From: Verrucomicrobiota bacterium
GTDB taxonomy: Bacteria > Verrucomicrobiota > Verrucomicrobiia > Limisphaerales > UBA1096
Reading direction: 5' to 3'
DNA length: 58,731 nt
Assembly: GCA_030749225.1 (NCBI GenBank)
Contig: JASMKO010000117.1
Span: 1-58,731 of the forward strand
The notes beneath the pieces are model-generated. The model was not told the DNA's origin. It worked only from the letters and a program-made list of their open reading frames with translations, and did no database searches. Made by a program: the position numbers and the translations under genes. Below are positions 29,247 through 36,843 of the stretch, piece by piece; position 1 is the stretch's first letter, and every line of letters starts with the position of its first letter.

Positions 29247-31367
29247 TTATTCGTCCAGGATGCCGAGGTCTTGGAGGAACGGCTTGAGCGAGCGGGGGCG
29301 CCCGAGGAATTTCCCGATCGACTCATTGACATCGCGCGAGTCGCCTACCTCGTAAATCTCCCGCCGCAGTCGCTGCCCGGCCTCCCGGTCAAAGTAACGC
29401 TCCGGCGCATTTTCAAAAACCGTGGCCATGTCGGCGGAGATTGAGTCGGCCCATGCGTAGCCGTAGTAGCCGGCGTCGTAGCCCATGAGATGACCAAAGT
29501 AGCCGACGAACGAGGTGTTCTCCTGTGGCTTGAGATAGACCGCCTCGGTGATCTGATTGGATAGCGCCACCGGTTCAACGATCCGGGCCTCCTCCTCCGT
29601 CAGCGAATGCAGGCTCAAGTCCACCAGCCCGTAAGAGAGCTGGCCACGGTAATGACGGGCGATGGTGGCTTTCTTCGCCTCCCTGAGTTTTGCCAGCACG
29701 GCTTCGGGGATTTTTTTGGACGGATCGCGATAGTCGGCGGCGAATGAATCGAGCACGGTCTTGTCCCAGATCCAGTTCTCAAGCATCTGAGACGGCGCCT
29801 CGACGAAGTCACGCGGGACGCTCGTGCCGGCGAATCGAGTGAACCGCGTTTGTGTGAGGATGCCATGCAGCGCGTGGCCAAACTCGTGGAAGAGCGTCTC
29901 GACGTTGTCGTGCGAGAGGAGCGACGGCTTATCCTTGCCGGGCGTGGGGAAATTGCAGATCAGCGCGACGGTGGGCCGCTGGTAGTTGCCGTTCGGCAGC
30001 TGTTTCCCGGAGATTAGCGGGAACATCGCGAAGTGGTTGTACTTTCCGTCGCGCGGGAACATGTCGAGATACAGGGCGCCGAGCGGGTGGCCGGTCGTGT
30101 CGTCGTAGACGAGATGCAGAGTCACCTGCTCGTTCCATTTGTACGGAGCGACGGCCTCCACGATCTTCAGGCCGAAGATGCGCTCGTACACGCGGAACAT
30201 CCCGTGCAGCGTCTGTTCATAGGGGAAAAACACACGGAGCTGCTCAGCGTCGACCGAGTATTTTTCCCTCTTCAACAGGTTCATGTAGAAGAAGGCATCC
30301 CACATTTTCAGGGTGGCATTGGGGTCGCCGGTCTCGCGTCGTTTCAGCGCGTTGAACTGCTCAAGCTCGGCCTGCCATTTCGGCTCGAGGCCGCGCTTGA
30401 GGTTCATCAGGAACTCGCGCGCCGTTGTGCCGTCGCCGGCCATCTTGACCTCGCAGCGGTAGTCGGCCCATGTCTTGTAGCCGAGCTTGGCGGCGATGCG
30501 GGCGCGGAGTTGCAGGACGGTCTTTAGCAGCGGGATGTTTTTCTCCCGGGCCAGCCGCTTACGTTCGCCGGAGAAACGCTTGCGAGTGGCCTCCGGCTTG
30601 GCGCTGCGCATGACGTTGAGGTAGTGAAAGGTCACGTTGGCCTGCAGTGTGTATTCGTCGTCACCGGTCTTGACCTGCTCGAGGAAACTTTCCGGCAGCC
30701 CGTCGAGTTGGGCGGCGGTGAACTTCAACTCCTTCTTGGCGTTGGTGATGTTGGTTTGGAACTCTGTCGTTGCTGCGGAAAGTTCCTTGCGCAGCTTTTC
30801 AACTTCATCCCGTTCATCCTTCGGCAGGGGCAGGCCGGCCCGGTGGTAGTCGCGCAGCGTCTGCTCGAGAAGACGCTTGGCCTCGCCGTCCAATTTGGGC
30901 TTTGAGTCGGCGTAGGCCTGAACGACGCGGTACACATCCTCGCGGTAGTCGAGGCCGACAGCCCACTCGTCGAACCGCTTGATTGCCTCGGTGGCCTGGG
31001 CGCGGTGCTCGGCGTTTTCGCTGGTTTCCTTAAGCATATAGGTGCGGTTGGCTACCAGTGACAGGTCAAACGACAGATCGTCGAGCGCGCCGATCGTGTT
31101 GTCGAAGGTCGCCTCGTTTGGCTTGATTTTGCCGATGAAATCGAACCGGGCATTGGCATCGGCGATTGCGGCCTCGACGGCCTTGAGTGAGGTCTGCGGC
31201 GTGGTCTCGAATGGCGGAAGCGAGACCCGCATGCCGTTGCGCTTGGCCAAGCGCTCGAACTCCGCCCAGTCGGCGGAGAAGCTGGCTTTGGGGGAGGGGC
31301 TGGTTTTCGGGGTGGAGCAGGCGGCGACAACGCTGGCGAGAATGATCAGTGCGATGCGAAACGACAT
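29247..31367 (-). CDS. M3-family zinc oligopeptidase (lipoprotein form)
   Basis: The start is placed at ATG 31367 (706 residues), because it gives a lipoprotein signal with the lipobox Val-Val-Ala-Ala-Cys; the longer frame adds 12 codons across an intergenic palindrome. The catalytic zinc motif His-Glu-Phe-Gly-His lies near residue 492, with the downstream Glu expected about 25 residues later. The C-terminal Gly-Tyr-Tyr-Gly-Tyr-Ala-Trp segment matches oligopeptidase A / dipeptidyl carboxypeptidase enzymes. These all-helical peptidases degrade short peptides. The lipobox suggests a periplasmic, membrane-attached form rather than a cytosolic one. A full 16-base palindrome copy (31239-31254, Leu-Ala-Lys-Arg) lies in the poorly conserved N-terminal region. 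The gene converges on dsbD, and its upstream neighbour on the same strand is a methyltransferase. Confidence 0.9.
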   Translation of the reverse strand: MSFRIALIILASVVAACSTPKTSPSPKASFSADWAEFERLAKRNGMRVSLPPFETTPQTSLKAVEAAIADANARFDFIGKIKPNEATFDNTIGALDDLSFDLSLVANRTYMLKETSENAEHRAQATEAIKRFDEWAVGLDYREDVYRVVQAYADSKPKLDGEAKRLLEQTLRDYHRAGLPLPKDERDEVEKLRKELSAATTEFQTNITNAKKELKFTAAQLDGLPESFLEQVKTGDDEYTLQANVTFHYLNVMRSAKPEATRKRFSGERKRLAREKNIPLLKTVLQLRARIAAKLGYKTWADYRCEVKMAGDGTTAREFLMNLKRGLEPKWQAELEQFNALKRRETGDPNATLKMWDAFFYMNLLKREKYSVDAEQLRVFFPYEQTLHGMFRVYERIFGLKIVEAVAPYKWNEQVTLHLVYDDTTGHPLGALYLDMFPRDGKYNHFAMFPLISGKQLPNGNYQRPTVALICNFPTPGKDKPSLLSHDNVETLFHEFGHALHGILTQTRFTRFAGTSVPRDFVEAPSQMLENWIWDKTVLDSFAADYRDPSKKIPEAVLAKLREAKKATIARHYRGQLSYGLVDLSLHSLTEEEARIVEPVALSNQITEAVYLKPQENTSFVGYFGHLMGYDAGYYGYAWADSISADMATVFENAPERYFDREAGQRLRREIYEVGDSRDVNESIGKFLGRPRSLKPFLQDLGILDE

Positions 31368-31409
31368 GGACACCAAGCTACCGATGGCCGGCGGCTTGGC
31401 CAAGCCGAT

Positions 31410-32213
31410 TCACGGCATGACGATCCCGCCCGCTGCTTGTCCAGGCGGGGATCTGTCGATACGCCGCGCCTTGATCGCGACGTACGGGGGAATGTATTGG
31501 CTGCGGTGCCGGAACGTCCCCGGCTCGGCTGCGGGATCGCCGTGCCTTGGCTCGGCGAGATCCTCGATCACGAAGCCGCTGCGGCACAGGCCGCCGACCA
31601 GTTCCTCCCAGCGGTGCGCGAACTCGAGCGCGCCTTTCTCCCGATGCTCAAAGTCATCGTGCATCGGCGGCAACGGCCCCTTGTCGTAGTAGCCTTGGTT
31701 GACGGCGTAGCCGTTCGGAAACGGCGTTGGGGCGGCCTGCAGGTTGGCCGGCTGCTTGTGCTGGCTGAGGTACTGACCGCCGACGCGCAGCACGCGGGCG
31801 ATCTCGTCGTAGACCTTGGCCAGGTTTGGCACGTAGCAGGTGCTGACCGGTTGGGTGACAAGGTCGAACGACGCGTTCGCGAGCATCGGGAGTTCGTCCA
31901 TCGATGCCGGGATGGTCTGCAGGTCGAGACTGCGCTCCTCGGCAATGAGCCGATCCTGCTCGAGCATGGCCGGGCTGATGTCCACCACCGTGACTCTGGC
32001 TCCGGCGGCGGCGTAAAGCGGCGCTTGCAACCCGCCGCCGCCGGCGAGGCAGAGGACCTGCTTGCCATGGAGCCCGCCATCGATCCAGCCCCGGCCGTTG
32101 ATGGCCTTCAGCGGGTCAGCGAACTCGTCGTCGCGGGCCGTGCGCGTATGCAGCAGACCCTTTCGGGCGCGTTCATCCCAGACGCGCCGATTGTGATCCT
32201 GTGTAAGTTCCAC
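31410..32213 (-). CDS. Class I SAM-dependent methyltransferase
   Basis: A GTG start at 32213 gives 267 residues beginning Met-Glu-Leu-Thr. The SAM-binding motif I (Val-Leu-Cys-Leu-Ala-Gly-Gly-Gly-Gly-Leu-Gln) is near residues 54-64, motif II Val-Asp-Ile-Ser near 80, and the post-motif Phe-Asp-Leu-Val near 115-120. A helix-rich tail follows, with a Pro-Pro-Tyr-Val-Ala-Ile-Lys-Ala final strand. The substrate is not evident; small-molecule methyltransferases of this type are common. It is on the same strand as the M3 peptidase gene and starts 42 bases before it, with a palindrome copy (31395) between them. Another full palindrome (32237-32252) lies in its 91-base upstream gap, shared with the divergent DEAD-box gene. 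Confidence 0.82.
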   Translation of the reverse strand: MELTQDHNRRVWDERARKGLLHTRTARDDEFADPLKAINGRGWIDGGLHGKQVLCLAGGGGLQAPLYAAAGARVTVVDISPAMLEQDRLIAEERSLDLQTIPASMDELPMLANASFDLVTQPVSTCYVPNLAKVYDEIARVLRVGGQYLSQHKQPANLQAAPTPFPNGYAVNQGYYDKGPLPPMHDDFEHREKGALEFAHRWEELVGGLCRSGFVIEDLAEPRHGDPAAEPGTFRHRSQYIPPYVAIKARRIDRSPPGQAAGGIVMP

Positions 32214-32304
32214 GCGGCCGTTTTAGCTCTGGTTAGGCGCTTGGCCAAGCGCGTTTGGGGATTTGCGTTTCCCATCGGCTGCATTTCTGTTACATCCACC
32301 GGCC

Positions 32305-33549
32305 ATGTCTTTCAGTTCGCTGGGGCTTTCCGACAACATTCTCAAAGGTATTCGCGCGATGGGTTACGAGGACCCGACGCCAATCCAGCTTCGCGGTATC
32401 CCCCTTTTCCTCGAGGGACGCGACCTGATTGGCAGCGCGCAGACCGGCACCGGCAAGACGGCGGCGTTCGGTTTGCCGATCCTGACAAAACTCGGCAAGC
32501 CAGCGGATACGCCTCGCGCGCTCATCGTCGAGCCGACGCGCGAACTGGCTTCGCAGGTCGAGACGGCTTTCCGGGATTTTTCGCGGTATTCCGACCTGCG
32601 GACGACCGTACTGTACGGCGGCGTGAAGTATGGCAAGCAGACCGACGACCTGAAACGAGGCACCGACATTGTTGTCGCCACGCCGGGGCGGCTGCTCGAC
32701 CATGTGTCGCAGAAAAATTTGACGCTGAAAAACATCCAATACCTCGTGCTCGACGAGGCTGACCGGATGCTCGACATGGGCTTCATGCCTGACGTGAAGA
32801 AGATCATCCAGAAATGCCCGGAGAAACGGCATACCTCACTCTTCTCCGCAACCATTCCGCCGATTATCGAGACGATCATCCAGTGGGCCATGAAAGACCC
32901 GCAGACAGTCGAGATCGGGATGCGCCGCTCCGTAGCCGACACTATTTCGCACTCGGTTTACCCGGTCGCGTTCGACCAGAAAAACGACCTCGTGCTGGCG
33001 CTGCTCGGAAAGGTGGACTTCGACTCGGTCATCGTTTTTTGCCGAACCAAGGTGGGTGCCGACAAGGTGGGGAGTCTGCTGAAACGCCAGAATCATTCCG
33101 TGGCAATCCTCCACTCGAACCGAACCCAGGCCGAGCGGGAACGGTCGCTCAAGGGCTTCCGGGATGGAAAATTCGAGGTGTTGGTCGCTACCGACATCGC
33201 CTCGCGCGGGCTGGACATTGCCAACGTCAGCCATGTCGTCAACTACGATGTCCCCCAGCATCCGGAGGATTACGTGCATCGCATCGGCCGGACGGGGCGG
33301 GCGGCTGCCACTGGGGATGCATTCACCATTATGGTCGCCGAGGATCGCCAGCACATGGAGGCAGTTGAGCGGTTCATTGGTAAAAAAATTAACCGCGAAA
33401 AAATGGACGGATTCGACTACAAATACACCTCGCTTTTCGATGACGGGAAACTTGGATCAACCCCCCGTTTTCGCGGTGGCTCCATTGGCCGGGGCTACTC
33501 CTTCGGCATGTCCACCCGAAAGGGCGGAGGCCGCCGTCGTCGCAGGTAA
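32305..33549 (+). CDS. DEAD-box ATP-dependent RNA helicase (RhlE-like)
   Basis: The start is ATG 32305 (414 residues), where the family's Q-motif region begins (Phe-Ser-Ser-Leu-Gly-Leu-Ser); the 14 codons upstream are not conserved-looking. All motifs are present: Gln28 of the Q motif (Pro-Thr-Pro-Ile-Gln), Walker A Gln-Thr-Gly-Thr-Gly-Lys-Thr at 46-52, Pro-Thr-Arg-Glu-Leu, Asp-Glu-Ala-Asp near 151, Ser-Ala-Thr near 190 and His-Arg-Ile-Gly-Arg-Thr-Gly-Arg near 330. The tail is Gly- and Arg-rich with a final run of five Arg, an RNA-binding extension typical of RhlE-type proteins acting in ribosome assembly, RNA decay or cold adaptation. Downstream, a degenerate palindrome (33555-33568) lies in the short gap to the convergent DUF218 gene. 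Confidence 0.93.
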   Translation: MSFSSLGLSDNILKGIRAMGYEDPTPIQLRGIPLFLEGRDLIGSAQTGTGKTAAFGLPILTKLGKPADTPRALIVEPTRELASQVETAFRDFSRYSDLRTTVLYGGVKYGKQTDDLKRGTDIVVATPGRLLDHVSQKNLTLKNIQYLVLDEADRMLDMGFMPDVKKIIQKCPEKRHTSLFSATIPPIIETIIQWAMKDPQTVEIGMRRSVADTISHSVYPVAFDQKNDLVLALLGKVDFDSVIVFCRTKVGADKVGSLLKRQNHSVAILHSNRTQAERERSLKGFRDGKFEVLVATDIASRGLDIANVSHVVNYDVPQHPEDYVHRIGRTGRAAATGDAFTIMVAEDRQHMEAVERFIGKKINREKMDGFDYKYTSLFDDGKLGSTPRFRGGSIGRGYSFGMSTRKGGGRRRRR

Positions 33550-33574
33550 GGCCCCGCTTGGTCAAGCGTTTGGC

Positions 33575-34357
33575 TTAAATCCATCCCCGGAGTTTGTAGT
33601 AGAGCCACCCCACCTGCTCATGCAGGTAATAGTGAAGTTTTTCAAAACCGTGTGATGCAGGAACAATACCGTATATTCTGAAATCTGCCTCGAGCGAGCT
33701 AAGCCCTTCGAAATCTGATCCGACAGCAACCACCTTCAAACCGTTTTTTTTGAATAGGGCCTCTGCCCTTCTCATGTGGGAAGCGGAAGTCACTAGGATG
33801 ATTTCCCCCCATCCATTTTTTCGCGCCAATATTTTTGTTTGATCGGCTTCGTCTTTGGTGTTGCTGGAGTAATCCAATACGTGAATGGGTGAATCGAACG
33901 GTTTCCAAGACTCAAGCCATTCAGCGATTAGTTGTCCATGCAATCCTGTTTCACCAGATGACGAGTATTTGCCGCCACCGATCACCAAAGCTTTGGCTTT
34001 TTTTAGTCGAACAAGTTCTGCAGCGGTAATTATTCTATCTGTAGCTTTGCTGAATTCAATTGAGTTAACGCCATAATTTGAAAATCCATGTGAACCACCC
34101 AATAAAATTACCGCATCGCATTCGGGCAGGGAGTTCAAATCCTGGACTGCATAAGGTTTTTCGAGAGTGGCGAGGAGGTAGGCGGGGAATTTTGTGCTGC
34201 CGATGAGGGTGATGAATAGGGCTAGAGCGCCGGTGAAAAGTGCCTGTCGCTTCTCTTTTTTCATCACGGCACGAGCGCAGGCAATAAGCAACACCAGCCA
34301 AATCATACTGACGGGATTCAAAAAGCGATCCAACATTTTTGACACAAAATACATCAT
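33575..34357 (-). CDS. DUF218 (YdcF/ElyC/SanA-like) membrane protein
   Basis: Two adjacent ATG codons at 34357 and 34354 are the most likely starts (260 residues), placing two N-terminal membrane helices (about 12-30 and 37-60). The longer frame upstream would overlap the divergent gene at 34450. The soluble domain follows the DUF218 pattern: Asp-Ala-Val-Ile-Leu-Leu-Gly-Gly-Ser, then Leu-Val-Ile-Gly-Gly-Gly, then Val-Thr-Ser-Ala-Ser-His-Met-Arg-Arg-Ala. ElyC and SanA of E. coli affect envelope integrity and lipid-carrier use, but the molecular function is not settled. GC content is lower than in neighbouring genes. The gene is divergent from the matrixin-partner gene, leaving a 92-base shared promoter region (34358-34449). 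Confidence 0.82.
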   Translation of the reverse strand: MMYFVSKMLDRFLNPVSMIWLVLLIACARAVMKKEKRQALFTGALALFITLIGSTKFPAYLLATLEKPYAVQDLNSLPECDAVILLGGSHGFSNYGVNSIEFSKATDRIITAAELVRLKKAKALVIGGGKYSSSGETGLHGQLIAEWLESWKPFDSPIHVLDYSSNTKDEADQTKILARKNGWGEIILVTSASHMRRAEALFKKNGLKVVAVGSDFEGLSSLEADFRIYGIVPASHGFEKLHYYLHEQVGWLYYKLRGWI

Positions 34358-34449
34358 TCGGCACGCATGGTTTGATGAATTGGATGCAGTTGCCCAGCAC
34401 AAAACGCCGGATTGAGTTTTTCGGGCCAAGCACGCACCCTTCGCGCAGC

Positions 34450-34998
34450 ATGAAAGGGAGGTTGTTTGCATTACTTACTGCCCTGTTGACAGGGGCTACG
34501 CTTGGCCAAGCGGCAAGCCAGTTGCCGTTGTCGATCGAGACATTGTCCGCCAAGGCAGACGGAGTGGTGCACGGCAGGATTATCCGGTTGTCCTGCCAGC
34601 GCGATGACCAAGGGCGCCTGTTCACAAAGGTTCGTTTGCAGGTTATCGAGCAGGTGAAGGGACGGCAGGGCGGCGAGATTCTCACGGTTGTGCAGGGCGG
34701 TGGCATGCTGGGGCGGCGGATCGCCCGTTCGCCTCTCCAACCAAGGTACAAAGTCGGTACGGAGGTGGTCGTGTTTGTGGTGTTCAACAGCCGGGGTGAG
34801 GCGGTGACCCTGGCACTGAATCAGGGCAAGTTCGACGTCGCCCGTCAGCCGGAAACCGGCTTGGCCACGGTGCGGAACCCGTTCCACGGCTTGGCCAAGC
34901 GGGACGATTTGCGCGCGGTGGTCAAGCGCGCGCTTGGCCAAGCGAAGCCTTTGACGCTCGCGGAGTTGAAGCGTCGGGTGAGGAGGACCGCGAAATGA
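34450..34998 (+). CDS. Secreted protein of unknown function paired with the matrixin protease
   Basis: The start is ATG 34450 (182 residues), where a signal peptide begins (Met-Lys-Gly-Arg-Leu then a hydrophobic core to about residue 22); the longer frame lies over the divergent neighbour. The mature part contains Ala-Asp-Gly-Val-Val-His-Gly-Arg-Ile, a Thr-Lys-Val-Arg-Leu-Gln-Val-Ile-Glu segment and a Gly-Gly-Gly-Met-Leu-Gly-Arg-Arg segment, suggesting a small beta-rich OB-like fold. I recognise no named family and assign no function. Its stop overlaps the protease start by 4 bases (ATGA), so the two are almost certainly co-translated. It could be a chaperone, inhibitor or accessory factor for the protease (inference). 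Three perfect palindromes are in frame: 34501 and 34933 (Leu-Gly-Gln) and 34890 (Leu-Ala-Lys). Confidence 0.7.
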   Translation: MKGRLFALLTALLTGATLGQAASQLPLSIETLSAKADGVVHGRIIRLSCQRDDQGRLFTKVRLQVIEQVKGRQGGEILTVVQGGGMLGRRIARSPLQPRYKVGTEVVVFVVFNSRGEAVTLALNQGKFDVARQPETGLATVRNPFHGLAKRDDLRAVVKRALGQAKPLTLAELKRRVRRTAK

Positions 34999-36764
34999 GC
35001 CGCTGGCTCGCAACTGCTATTGCGCTTGGCTTGGTCCAGGCCGCCACGGCGTTCGTTCTGTTCAAGAACGACAATGGCCAGGCGTTGCGTTGGCGGCTAG
35101 ATGACTTGGATCCCCTTGTTCACCCCAACGTGGTGAATCGCGACACGCGTGCCATCCGCTACTACCTGGCCCGGGATGCGTGGTCGACGAAGAATGCCGA
35201 GGCGGAGTTGAATGCCATCCGCGCCGCGGTTGGCCAATGGCAGTCGGTACCGGGGACGATCCTGAAATTCGAGGAGGGCGGCCTGGTGCCGCCCGGAGTG
35301 GACGTCGATGGTGAGGATAACACGAATGTCGTCTACTGGGTAAAACAGGCGGCCGCGAACGGCGCCGTGTTCGTCAACAACGAGCGCACCGAAATCAGCG
35401 GCGCGCTGGCGGTGACATTCCCGATGTATTTCGACGACCACACAATTGTTGAAGCGGACATGGTGTTCAATGGTGTCGACCACCGTTGGTTCGCCGATTA
35501 TGAAAATGCGTTCTCCGCAGACAATTTTGTCGAGGCAGTTGCCTTGCACGAGTTTGGCCACTTCATCGGTTTGCAGCATTCGCCGCTGGGTGCGGCGACG
35601 ATGTTTTCGCGAACCGGCGCTGGTGTTGGGCTGGCGGTCGGCTTGTTGCGGGACGAGGTCGCGGCCGCGCAGGCGCTGTACGGCGAGCCTGCCGCATTGG
35701 CCAAGCTCGGCTCGATCACCGGCAAGGTGACGATGGGACGCGGCCTCGTCTTTGGCGCGGTGGTGCTGGCTGAGGATGACCACGGCAACATCATTCAATC
35801 GACCGTCACCGAACACAACGGCCGGTATGAGTTGATTGCGCTCCCGGCGGCGGCTTATCGGCTTCGTGTGGCTCCGCTGCATTCGCCGGACACGCTGCCC
35901 CAGCCGCTGGTTCGGGACATTGACATCTCGAACGAGCATCAAGGTGCTGAGACGAATTTTCGGCCAACCGGCTACAAACAGGCGGTGGTTCGCCCCGGCA
36001 AATCGGCGACACTGGATTTTGCCGTCACCGAGGGCAGTGCACCATTTTACGTTTCGGCGGTGAGGCCGCCGACCAAAAACCAAAACCTGCTCGAGCTGGC
36101 GTTCGAGCCGTTCGCGCTTGAGCGCAAAGGCGAAAAACAAACAATCGGCGTTTACTCGCCAACGCTACCGACAAGCGGGGCGACGGTGCGGTTCACTGGC
36201 GATGGGGTGGTTTACGGAAAAACAATCTACGATCGGAACGCCTTCGACGGTTTTAACCTGATCTCCGTAGAAGTGACCGTGGCGAAGAACGCCGAGCCGG
36301 GTGTGCGAAGCCTGACCGTGAGAAAAGGGAACAACGAGGCGCAGCTCAACGGCTTCGTCGAGATTCTCTCAGGCGAGGAGGATTACAACTTCGACGGCCT
36401 GGATGACCGGTGGCAGCGGGAACAGTTCTCTGTGTTTTCGAGCGCCGAGGCTCACGCCGACGCGGACGCCGACGCGGACGGCTACACCAACCGCGAGGAA
36501 CACACGACCGGCAATAACCCGACGGATGCCGGTTCGTTTCCGTTGCTCGAGATAGGCAGCATCACCGTCGATGAGCAGGGAACGACGATTCAATGGGGCA
36601 GCGTGCCCGGCAAGCGGTACCAGGTCTGGAGCAAGCCGGATGCCACCTTGGCCAAGTGGCAAAAAGTTGGCGCCCCGGTTACTGCCCGTCGGTCGTTCAC
36701 CTTCTTCATCGACCCGAGCGAACGGGAGGTGTTGCAGTTCTACCGCGTAGAGGCGCTGCCGTGA
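34995..36764 (+). CDS. Secreted matrixin-type zinc metalloprotease with carboxypeptidase-regulatory-like and Ca2+-repeat regions
   Basis: The 589-residue protein starts with a signal-like hydrophobic segment (to about residue 20). The zincin motif His-Glu-Phe-Gly-His-Phe-Ile-Gly-Leu-Gln-His is at 185-195, with the Met-turn methionine at 203. This is the matrixin/metzincin signature, with His185, His189 and His195 as zinc ligands and Glu186 catalytic. A beta-sandwich of the carboxypeptidase-regulatory-like type follows (about 235-300), then an IPT-like beta region, then an Asp-Ala repeat (near 490-500) resembling a thrombospondin type-3 / Ca2+-binding loop, and a C-terminal beta-rich domain. 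There is no obvious propeptide cysteine switch. It is probably exported to digest extracellular protein. The gene overlaps the small secreted protein gene by 4 bases. One palindrome copy is near the C-terminus (36647). Confidence 0.87.
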   Translation: MSRWLATAIALGLVQAATAFVLFKNDNGQALRWRLDDLDPLVHPNVVNRDTRAIRYYLARDAWSTKNAEAELNAIRAAVGQWQSVPGTILKFEEGGLVPPGVDVDGEDNTNVVYWVKQAAANGAVFVNNERTEISGALAVTFPMYFDDHTIVEADMVFNGVDHRWFADYENAFSADNFVEAVALHEFGHFIGLQHSPLGAATMFSRTGAGVGLAVGLLRDEVAAAQALYGEPAALAKLGSITGKVTMGRGLVFGAVVLAEDDHGNIIQSTVTEHNGRYELIALPAAAYRLRVAPLHSPDTLPQPLVRDIDISNEHQGAETNFRPTGYKQAVVRPGKSATLDFAVTEGSAPFYVSAVRPPTKNQNLLELAFEPFALERKGEKQTIGVYSPTLPTSGATVRFTGDGVVYGKTIYDRNAFDGFNLISVEVTVAKNAEPGVRSLTVRKGNNEAQLNGFVEILSGEEDYNFDGLDDRWQREQFSVFSSAEAHADADADADGYTNREEHTTGNNPTDAGSFPLLEIGSITVDEQGTTIQWGSVPGKRYQVWSKPDATLAKWQKVGAPVTARRSFTFFIDPSEREVLQFYRVEALP

Positions 36765-36843
36765 GTTTGGTCAACATCATTTGAACAGGGATCTTCAGAA
36801 TGGAGAGGATTGTTTTTCATTCTTTGCATACTGTTAATCCTTG

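Noticed and set aside
36450-36485. Short tandem repeat encoding Asp-Ala units
   Set aside because: It codes for a calcium-binding-type loop in the matrixin gene and is explained by protein function; it does not occur elsewhere.
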